Source of the DNA: an uncultured Porphyromonas sp.
GTDB lineage: Bacteria > Bacteroidota > Bacteroidia > Bacteroidales > Porphyromonadaceae
Reading direction: 5' to 3'
NCBI RefSeq assembly: GCF_947254915.1
Contig: NZ_CAMYEZ010000064.1
Span: 1 to 11,926, forward strand
Length of the DNA: 11,926 nucleotides
Position 1 is the stretch's first letter, and each line of letters starts with the position of its first letter. Below, piece after piece: positions 7,260-11,926 of this stretch. Position numbers and translations under genes: made by a program. Under the pieces are notes generated by a model, which searched no databases, was not told the DNA's origin, and saw only the letters and a program-made list of their open reading frames with translations.

Positions 7260-7928
7260 TTACTTGTTAGGGGGTGTAGCATCCTTGATGGGGACCTTCT
7301 TGAGTAGCTCATCTAGGTCAGTCTCTCGCTCCGTAAGGAAGAGCGGGTGATTACTCTCGTAGAGCTGTTCGTGGAGCGTGTGGAGGAAAATCTTCTGATC
7401 CCACGACAAGTCACGTAAGAGTATATCGCTACTCTGCTGCATACGAGGTAAGAGATCTCTGACCACCCGTCGCCCCTCAGGTGTGATTGATAGGAGTAGG
7501 CTACGGCGATCCTCCATATTGCGCATCTGTGAGATTAGTCCGCTCTTGAGTAGACGACGGATGATCTCACTGCCAGAGGTCTTCTCAATGACATTATAAT
7601 TGTTGAGTTCCGTCTTGGTCATCTCCCCTTTTGCCATCAGCGTGATAAGGTAGGTATACTCATCAATGGTCTGTAGAGGCGTATCTTTAATCGCCTTACG
7701 CACGATGTAGCGCATATAGCGATAGACGAAACTTATATCACGCGCTATCATCGCATTGAGATAGGCATGACCCTTCATAGCCACCCCAGACTCTTCGGTT
7801 GAGGCCTGCTGCTCCAAAGACTGATCAGCAAAACGCAAGAAGTTGCTCATTGACAACTCTGCATTGCCACGAAACTCCTCGTACCTCTCAACTAAATCAA
7901 GTAACTCGTGTAGTAATTGGTAGCTCAT
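7260..7928 (-). CDS. MarR-family winged-helix transcriptional regulator
   Basis: The 222-residue protein is expected to bind DNA as a dimer and to respond to a small ligand. The MarR core is visible: a helix-turn-helix at about 103-130 (MTKTELNNYNVIEKTSGSEI at 103-122, then RRLLKSGLI at 124-132). The wing follows as NMEDRRSLLLSITPEG at 137-152. An N-terminal helical part of about 85 residues and a C-terminal tail of about 40 residues make it longer than the typical 140-160 residue MarR protein. It lies 26 nt after the PspC gene and 27 nt before the acyl-CoA ligase. This suggests local control of the cluster, by analogy with lipid-responsive MarR regulators. No operator palindrome was confidently found. 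Confidence 0.85.
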   Translation of the reverse strand: MSYQLLHELLDLVERYEEFRGNAELSMSNFLRFADQSLEQQASTEESGVAMKGHAYLNAMIARDISFVYRYMRYIVRKAIKDTPLQTIDEYTYLITLMAKGEMTKTELNNYNVIEKTSGSEIIRRLLKSGLISQMRNMEDRRSLLLSITPEGRRVVRDLLPRMQQSSDILLRDLSWDQKIFLHTLHEQLYESNHPLFLTERETDLDELLKKVPIKDATPPNK

Positions 7929-7954
7929 ATTATGCTATGCATTCAAAAGATTAT

Positions 7955-8158
7955 TTATCTATAGCCACACCTCTCCTGTGGGACGAAAATCCACAAGACG
8001 ATATAAAGCAGGAAGCCTGAGAAAGCCGATGAGAATGTCGCCACTAAGTAGACGAGCCGTACGACAGTCGGATCCCATCCGAAGTAATCTGCGACTCCTC
8101 CGCATACGCCAGCGATACACTTGTTGTGAGAGCGGTAAAATCTCTTATTATCAGCCAT
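7955..8158 (-). CDS. PspC-domain small membrane protein
   Basis: This 67-residue protein has the PspC signature: RFYRSHNKCIAGVCGGVADY at 6-25, then FGWDPTVVRLVYL. One hydrophobic segment follows at about 33-59, and the end is short and polar. PspC-domain proteins act in phage-shock-type envelope stress responses or as small membrane regulators, and many short forms are uncharacterised. The start at MADNKRF (8158) is preferred because PspC domains usually begin a few residues before RFYRS. An upstream in-frame ATG at 8185 would add nine residues (MNLLSIVTI) and cannot be excluded. It is the first gene of the minus cluster, 26 nt before the MarR gene. An exact -7-type promoter box lies about 70 bp upstream. 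Confidence 0.85.
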   Translation of the reverse strand: MADNKRFYRSHNKCIAGVCGGVADYFGWDPTVVRLVYLVATFSSAFSGFLLYIVLWIFVPQERCGYR

Positions 8159-8230
8159 AATTGTAACGATACTCAGTAAGTTCATAGTTTAGATGCAGTC
8201 ACACCTCTACAGACCACGCCCGTTTACCCA

Positions 8231-8238
8231 CAAATGTA
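8231..8238 (-). promoter_or_regulatory. Putative Bacteroidota -7 promoter box for the pspC-marR-ligase cluster
   Basis: The minus strand reads TACATTTG, an exact fit to TAnnTTTG, about 70 bp upstream of the preferred pspC start. No convincing -33 TTTG lies at the expected distance. It is the only good candidate for a promoter driving the whole minus-strand cluster. Confidence 0.4.
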
Positions 8239-8239
8239 C

Positions 8240-8269
8240 AAAAAGTCTCAGACTCCTCCGAGGAGACTG
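8240..8269 (-). terminator. Possible minus-strand hairpin terminator
   Basis: On the minus strand a hairpin pairs CTCCTC with GAGGAG, extended by three more pairs across a T-T mismatch (8249-8269). AGACTTTTTG follows, giving a short T5 run at 8244-8240. It would end a transcript coming from the copy B side, just before the pspC promoter box. No gene upstream requires it, so it could end a non-coding RNA or protect the pspC promoter from read-through. Confidence 0.3.
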
Positions 8270-8355
8270 GCGCAAAAAAACAAGGCTGACGCATTGCACC
8301 CTTGTACTCTAGCCCCTATACCTAACGATAAACGAGGGATATATGCCTTGAAGCT

Positions 8356-8401
8356 CGCTATAGACGCACCTTATAGCGACTCCTACATCTCCGTTGGAGT
8401 C
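8356..8401. other. Two abutting perfect hairpins
   Basis: CGCTATA (8356-8362) pairs perfectly with TATAGCG (8372-8378) around a 9-nt loop. GACTCC (8378-8383) pairs perfectly with GGAGTC (8396-8401) around a 12-nt loop, and the two stems share base 8378. There is no T tract, so these are not standard terminators. They may be part of a structured RNA or a protein-binding site. Confidence 0.45.
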
Positions 8402-8437
8402 AGTTGCTCCCGAGGAATATCTCAATAGCTCGCTGGA

Positions 8438-8544
8438 AAACGAAAATTCTCCACCGAGTCCCGAAATAAAACTTCGGAAGAATGAAATGAAACTTCGGAA
8501 GAATGAAATAAAAGTTCGGAGGAATTGGTTCGTTCCTCCGTGGA
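8438..8544 (-). repeat. Copy B of the ~107-bp repeat element, inverted relative to copy A
   Basis: The minus strand matches 252-358 at 98 of 107 positions by hand, without gaps. The three 21-bp tandem units are at 8463-8483, 8484-8504 and 8505-8525. Weaker similarity continues to about 8584. On this side a 12-bp perfect palindrome arm is added (8535-8566), which copy A has largely lost or never had. The copy ends roughly 630 bp before dnaA. Two diverged copies in inverted orientation within 8 kb suggest a family dispersed in this genome. Confidence 0.8.
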
Positions 8545-8566
8545 TAATCTAGCATATCCACGGAGG
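8535..8566. repeat. Perfect 12-bp inverted repeat at the edge of copy B
   Basis: CCTCCGTGGATA (8535-8546) and TATCCACGGAGG (8555-8566) are exact reverse complements around an 8-nt spacer. The left arm belongs to the repeat element. The arm includes TTATCCACG on the minus strand, one base from a DnaA box. It could be an element terminus, a hairpin or a protein-binding site. Confidence 0.7.
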
Positions 8567-8639
8567 TATTGTTTGATTTCCTCCAGTTGAGATGTAGATG
8601 ATCCCATTCGGCATTATGCGTCAGCTCTGTTTTTTGTAG

Positions 8640-8647
8640 CCCCCCCC
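8640..8647. repeat. Homopolymer C8 tract
   Basis: Eight C residues follow a T-rich stretch. Such tracts can vary in length by slippage. No gene crosses it, so phase variation of a protein is not indicated, although spacing in a regulatory region could be affected. Confidence 0.6.
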
Positions 8648-8986
8648 TTGAGGTCTCTTGGATTGACACAAGAGGAGCTTCACTTTTCGTCATCCGAGCG
8701 ACCAAAAAGAACTAAAACCCTGTATTATAATCACTCGAGGTTAATCGTCTCTTCCGTCACAAAATTAGGAGCTGGTATAAGTTTGCGTTCACACAGTAAG
8801 ACTTTACGATGACTCTTCTCGCAACTAGTTCGTAATCACCTAAACAGCCATTAACCTTGACTGTCTATTACTCCATACAAACTCTATAAGAAACAGCGCA
8901 ACACGCTAAAAGTAAGGATATTGCATTGTCTTGCTTAGCTGTCAACAACTATCTGATCTAACTCTTTGACAACAATGAAGATAGCC

Positions 8987-9086
8987 AGAGGAAGGGGTAC
9001 TTTTGTCGTTTTGTCCTATTGCACGGCATCGCCAAAGTTAGGATCTTTGCAAATGAAAAGTAACCCCTCACAGAGGTACTTCCTCT
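8987..9086. promoter_or_regulatory. Nested inverted repeat in the dnaA upstream region
   Basis: The outer arms AGAGGAAG (8987-8994) and CTTCCTCT (9079-9086) are perfectly complementary. The inner arms AGGGGTACTTTT (8993-9004) and AAAAGTAACCCCT (9056-9068) pair with one bulged base. The outer and inner arms overlap by two bases, so the helix would be interrupted on the right side by about 10 nt. The structure ends 83 bp before the dnaA start, so it could be a regulated leader or an operator for dnaA control. Confidence 0.5.
8998..9005 (+). promoter_or_regulatory. Putative -7 promoter box for dnaA
   Basis: TACTTTTG fits TAnnTTTG and lies inside the left inner arm of the inverted repeat at 8987-9086. 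The nearest upstream TTTG (8965-8968) is 29 bp away, longer than the usual spacing. It would give a dnaA leader of about 160 nt. Other promoters nearer the start are possible. Confidence 0.3.
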
Positions 9087-9169
9087 TGGGGGCTTTACAC
9101 ATATTCTGTTGCAAAGGTAACAGCCTCATTTTACATTGACTACTATCATATATCTGACTACTTATCAAT

Positions 9170-10597
9170 ATGACTGACAGAGAAGCAGCCCTGCGGGCGT
9201 GGTCTGAGTGTACAGTCCTCCTCCAGGCGATGATCCAACCAGAGGCATACAACGCCTGGTTTCCACACATCAAGCCAGTCTCACTCATCGGAGTGGAGAT
9301 GACGCTCGGTGTGCCTAGTCAGTTCTTTTGCGAGTACATCGAGACACACTTCATCAACGAGCTCAAGCAGGTGCTCCAGCGTATAGTCGGTCCTAACGTA
9401 GTCCTCAAGTACAAAGCGCTTGTAGACAGCGCAGCCTCTCATCGCAAGAATTCGTCCGTGACGCTCCCCACGCAGAGCTATGCCAGCAATGCCTACGGAG
9501 CAGCTAGCGCCTATGCAGTCAGTGCAAGTGGGGCAGCGCCGGCTCTAAGGACAGAGCCTCGTGAACTGCCAGACTTTGACTCTCAGCTCAAACCTCAGCT
9601 CAGCTTTGCCACTTACTATCAGGGAGAGTCCAATCGCACCGCCAGCTCCATCGCACGCTCTATCGCCGAGAAGCCTGGACAAGGTGCTCTCAATCCCTGC
9701 TTTATCTATGGTCCTTCGGGGGTTGGTAAGACGCACCTTTGCCACGCCATCGGACTGCGGATCAGAGAGCTTTACCCTGAGCTAAAGGTGCTATACGTCT
9801 CCTCTCATATGTTTGAGATGCAGTACGTTGCCGCCACTAGAGCCAATACGACCAACGACTTTATCAACTTCTACCAGCAGGTAGATGTCCTCCTCATTGA
9901 TGACATACAGGGGCTGATCGCCAAGAAGAAGACGCAGCTTACCTTCTTCCAGGTCTTCAACCACCTCTACATGCTGGGCAAGCAGATCGTCCTGACGAGC
10001 GATACGGCGCCCGTCAACCTCGCTGGGCTTGAGGAGCGTCTTATCTCACGCATAGCGGGTAGCCTGACGATAGAGGTCGAGCGCCCAGACTACGATCTCC
10101 GCAAGGAGTACCTCCGCCACAAGAGCGAGGAGAGCGGGAGCATACTGCCTCGAGAGATGATTGACTACATAGCTCGCACTGTGACGAGTAGCATACGTGG
10201 TCTGCAGGGTGTCTTCTTTTCGCTTATCACCCGCGCAGCCGTCGAGGGATGTGACATCACCTCCTCTTTCGTCAAGAAGATCGTCAGCCAGACGGTCAAG
10301 CAGGAGAAAAAGGAGATCACCGTCTCTATGATTGAGAAGACGGTGTGCGAATACTTTCACGTGCCGATAGAGCTAGTGCGCAGTCGCTCAAGAAAGGCTG
10401 ACGTGGCTCAGGCGAGACAGTTAATTATGTACTTTGCGAAGCGCTACACGGATCAGTCGCTTAGCGCTATCGGCGAACTGCTCGGTGGGCGCTCTCACGC
10501 TACCGTGCTACACAGTTGCAAGGTAGTGGAGGATCAGGCGGAGGTCTCCACAGCTTTTCGCTCAGACCTCAACGCTATTGAGTCGCTGATCAAGTAA
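9170..10597 (+). CDS. dnaA: Chromosomal replication initiator protein DnaA
   Basis: The 475-residue ATP-dependent initiator binds DnaA boxes and opens the origin. Domain I covers about 1-85 (WSECTVLLQAMIQPEAYNAW at 11-30). A variable linker rich in Ala, Ser and Tyr covers about 86-135. The AAA+ domain has Walker A GPSGVGKT (181-188), Walker B LLIDDIQ (241-247), a sensor-1 region VLTSD (274-278) and sensor-2 Arg in SIRGLQG (341-347). C-terminal domain IV carries the DnaA signature GGRSHATVLHSCKVV (439-453). The arginine-finger region reads LEERLISRIAGSL (287-299). The Arg (R294) is kept, but the bulky F and W positions of the usual SRFxWGL are replaced. Length matches the family, and the start gives a full domain I. 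The next gene follows by 20 nt and is not dnaN, as is common in Bacteroidota. Confidence 0.97.
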   Translation: MTDREAALRAWSECTVLLQAMIQPEAYNAWFPHIKPVSLIGVEMTLGVPSQFFCEYIETHFINELKQVLQRIVGPNVVLKYKALVDSAASHRKNSSVTLPTQSYASNAYGAASAYAVSASGAAPALRTEPRELPDFDSQLKPQLSFATYYQGESNRTASSIARSIAEKPGQGALNPCFIYGPSGVGKTHLCHAIGLRIRELYPELKVLYVSSHMFEMQYVAATRANTTNDFINFYQQVDVLLIDDIQGLIAKKKTQLTFFQVFNHLYMLGKQIVLTSDTAPVNLAGLEERLISRIAGSLTIEVERPDYDLRKEYLRHKSEESGSILPREMIDYIARTVTSSIRGLQGVFFSLITRAAVEGCDITSSFVKKIVSQTVKQEKKEITVSMIEKTVCEYFHVPIELVRSRSRKADVAQARQLIMYFAKRYTDQSLSAIGELLGGRSHATVLHSCKVVEDQAEVSTAFRSDLNAIESLIK

Positions 10598-10617
10598 TCA
10601 GACTAAGCTCCACCGCT

Positions 10618-11223
10618 ATGCCCCACCCCTCCCGTACTACCGAGACAGGCTACGTAGACCCCACAACGATCATTGACGATGGGGCTCACATTGGCACTGG
10701 CACGATCATCTGGCACTTCTGCCACATCATGCACGATGCCTTCATCGGGGAGCAGTGCCATCTAGGACAAAACGTAGTCGTCCAGCCTCGTGTTCATCTA
10801 GGCGACCGATGCCGTGTCCTGAATAATGTCACGCTCTTCACAGGAGTTCATTGCGAAGAGGAGGTTTTCCTGGGCCCTTCGTGTGTCTTCACCAACGTGA
10901 TCAACCCACGTGCGACAGTCTCTCGGAAGCATGAGTTTCGCCCTACATATATAGGTAGAGGGGCCTCTATCGGAGGCAATGCGACGATCCTCTGCGGAGT
11001 CAAGATCGGCGCTTACGCTATGATTGGCGCAGGCACAGTCGTGATCCGTGACGTGGCTCCCTACGCTCTTGTCGTGGGCAATCCCGCTCGCCAGATTGGC
11101 TGGGTGAGCCAGGAGGGGTCCAAGCTAGACTTTTCCGAAGGTTCTTCCTGCTACGTGGCGGAGGAGCAGCGCACCTACCGTCTAAGCCACGACGGCAACA
11201 CTATAACTTATGACAACCAATAA
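10618..11223 (+). CDS. UDP-sugar N-acetyltransferase, left-handed beta-helix (WlbB/WbpD type)
   Basis: The 201-residue protein belongs to the hexapeptide-repeat acyltransferases. It is expected to transfer acetyl from acetyl-CoA to the 3-amino group of a UDP-2-acetamido-3-amino-glucuronic acid, a surface polysaccharide precursor. Repeated I-G and similar turns run from about 20 to 145, including IIWHFCHIM (30-38), HLGQNVVVQP (48-57), LNNVTLFTGV (68-77) and FLGPSCVFTNV (84-94). The segment GRGASIGGNATILCGVKIGA (113-132) and the ending VVGNPARQIGWVS (152-164) are characteristic of this subgroup. About 35 extra residues follow, including CYVAEEQRTYRLS, with no clear domain. It starts 20 nt after dnaA and is likely co-transcribed. 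No other genes of this sugar pathway are in the window. Substrate specificity is inferred from resemblance; another sugar acetyltransferase is possible. Confidence 0.82.
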   Translation: MPHPSRTTETGYVDPTTIIDDGAHIGTGTIIWHFCHIMHDAFIGEQCHLGQNVVVQPRVHLGDRCRVLNNVTLFTGVHCEEEVFLGPSCVFTNVINPRATVSRKHEFRPTYIGRGASIGGNATILCGVKIGAYAMIGAGTVVIRDVAPYALVVGNPARQIGWVSQEGSKLDFSEGSSCYVAEEQRTYRLSHDGNTITYDNQ

Positions 11224-11230
11224 TCGATAT

Positions 11231-11620
11231 ATGAATATGGAAAGCAAACCAACCACTCTAACCAAGCAATACATCATCGAGCCAAAGCACAGTGCTGCAG
11301 AGATGGGATCGGGCGATATGCCTGTCCTCGCCACCCCTGCGCTGATCGCTTTTATGGAGAATGCAGCTATGCTCCTCGCTCGCAACTATACCGAGGAGGG
11401 CTCAACGACTGTCGGCACGATGATTACGACCGACCACCAGCATGCGACACCCATCGGAGAGACGATTACGGTCACAGCGCAGCTCTCATCAATAGAGGGG
11501 CGCAAACTCACCTTTGCTATCGAGGCAACCGACCAAACTGGCGTCGTGGCTCAGGCTACGCATGAACGTTTCATCGTATCTCGTCAACGATTCCTAGAGC
11601 GTTTAGGCATCAAGGAGTGA
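11231..11620 (+). CDS. Small hotdog-fold thioesterase, FlK-like
   Basis: This protein of about 129 residues resembles the FlK-type branch of hotdog thioesterases, which hydrolyse short acyl-CoA or related thioesters. Counting from the upstream ATG at 11210, the family blocks are GSGDMPVLATPALIAFMENA (33-52), VGTMITTDHQHATPIGETI (68-86) and a FAIEATDQTGVVAQATHER strand pair (102-120). Thr42 and Glu50 match the Thr and Glu of the FlK triad in position and context. The His is H76 or, by the H-x-TP-x-G context, H78. The start at 11231 avoids overlap with the preceding gene. ATG 11210 would overlap it by 14 nt, and 11237 is also possible. The gene is tightly coupled to the acetyltransferase. Its substrate is unknown; FlK-like proteins in anaerobes are rarely fluoroacetyl-CoA specific. 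Confidence 0.75.
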   Translation: MNMESKPTTLTKQYIIEPKHSAAEMGSGDMPVLATPALIAFMENAAMLLARNYTEEGSTTVGTMITTDHQHATPIGETITVTAQLSSIEGRKLTFAIEATDQTGVVAQATHERFIVSRQRFLERLGIKE

Positions 11621-11798
11621 TTATTTGGCTAAATCGTATATTTAATTAAGAAGTCCAACTTATACTCACAAAAAAAGGATCGCACTCTAAGCACAATCCA
11701 ACATATTATCCAGACTTTGTGTCCTACAAATCGGAATCAGCACCGCTCGCCGCAGAACTTTATCTGACATTCAGTGAGTTACTACTCTCGCCTCCTCT

Positions 11799-11832
11799 AG
11801 TTTCGGGGCAAAACGTCCCGAAACTCGTTTTT
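11799..11832 (+). terminator. Rho-independent terminator downstream of the dnaA cluster
   Basis: AGTTTCGGG (11799-11807) pairs perfectly with CCCGAAACT (11817-11825) around a 9-nt loop. CG and a T5 run follow at 11828-11832. Location and orientation suit the end of the dnaA-acetyltransferase-thioesterase transcript, about 180 bp after the last stop. The loop segment GGCAAAACG (11807-11815) can instead pair with CGTTTTTGCC (11826-11835), apart from one bulged T. Confidence 0.7.
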
Positions 11833-11879
11833 GCCGTGAAACTTGGGTAAGGCATCGCCACTAGTCTCCCCAATATAAG

Positions 11880-11917
11880 GAGAGCGGGTCTGTTCGTCAC
11901 TGAGCAGACCCGCTCTC
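11880..11917. terminator. Strong 13-bp perfect hairpin
   Basis: GAGAGCGGGTCTG (11880-11892) and CAGACCCGCTCTC (11905-11917) are exact reverse complements around a 12-nt loop. Neither side has a clean T tract, so its use as an intrinsic terminator is likely but not certain. It may end a gene approaching from the right on the minus strand, or act as a bidirectional barrier. Confidence 0.5.
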
Positions 11918-11926
11918 TGTGTTGAT

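Larger units (their letters stand above)
8186..9169. other. About 1 kb gene-free region between divergent pspC and dnaA
   Basis: No supportable gene is present. The open frames at 8234-8428 (+) and 8400-8705 (-) show no family features, and the second runs through the repeat element. Contents from left to right are a promoter-like box for pspC, hairpins at 8249-8269, 8356-8378 and 8378-8401, copy B of the 107-bp element with an adjoining palindrome (8535-8566), a C8 tract at 8640-8647, and a nested inverted repeat at 8987-9086. An AT-rich stretch at about 9125-9168 leads into dnaA. Two sites one mismatch from the DnaA box TTATCCACA were found: 8224-8232 (+, TTACCCACA) and 8539-8547 (-, TTATCCACG). 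An origin here is possible because of dnaA, but the box evidence is thin. Confidence 0.5.
11621..11926. other. Gene-free end of window with two strong hairpins
   Basis: No gene is visible after the thioesterase stop. The first 170 bp are AT-rich, with an A7 run near 11670 and no clear structure. Two strong hairpins follow at 11799-11825 and 11880-11917, listed separately. The window may end before a further gene. Confidence 0.6.

Noticed and set aside
8234..8428. 64-residue plus-strand open frame
   Set aside because: It spans several hairpins, has no family resemblance and no credible start context.
8400..8705. 101-residue minus-strand open frame over copy B
   Set aside because: Same artefact as at copy A: the frame follows the repeat element. 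The two would-be proteins share only the repeat-encoded part.
8186..9169. tRNA, CRISPR array or riboswitch in the dnaA upstream region
   Set aside because: No T-loop consensus, no regularly spaced repeats with unique spacers, and no recognisable aptamer core were seen. The 21-bp tandem units have no spacers.

Overview
The window looks like Bacteroidota chromosome, most likely a Porphyromonas of moderate GC. This rests on gene content and family character: a Bacteroidota-type DnaA, RF2 and topoisomerase III, near absence of Shine-Dalgarno sequences before starts, and several matches to the Bacteroidota -7 promoter box TAnnTTTG. The species is inferred from recalled family resemblance, not from a search.

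Layout from left to right. Positions 1-524 hold no convincing gene. They carry a heptanucleotide tandem array, a 9-bp tandem array and copy A of a roughly 107-bp repeat element, then a promoter-like box before cls, a cardiolipin synthase (525-1955, +). Positions 1956-2387 are non-coding, with a pair of distant 10-bp inverted repeats and several small hairpins. From 8158 down to 2388 five genes lie on the minus strand with short gaps: a PspC-domain membrane protein, a MarR-type regulator, a long-chain acyl-CoA synthetase, prfB (RF2) and topB (topoisomerase III). prfB contains the classic programmed +1 frameshift. Its true start is at 5341, and the two parts must be read as one 373-residue protein.

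Positions 8159-9169 are a gene-free stretch of about 1 kb between the divergent minus cluster and dnaA. It contains hairpins, inverted copy B of the 107-bp element, a C8 tract and a nested inverted repeat just upstream of dnaA. It is the natural place to look for a replication origin, but only weak DnaA-box-like sites are visible. On the plus strand, dnaA (9170-10597) is followed closely by a WlbB/WbpD-type sugar N-acetyltransferase (10618-11223) and a small FlK-like thioesterase (11231-11620). Two strong hairpins end the window; the first looks like an intrinsic terminator that could also form a pseudoknot.

The genes do not form one pathway. cls, the acyl-CoA synthetase and PspC concern membrane lipid or envelope state. 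prfB, topB and dnaA are information-processing genes. The acetyltransferase belongs to surface polysaccharide synthesis. I see no defence system, prophage, CRISPR array or insertion-sequence transposase. The least explained material is the non-coding repeat and structure content, especially the inverted 107-bp pair about 8 kb apart and the structured DNA before dnaA.
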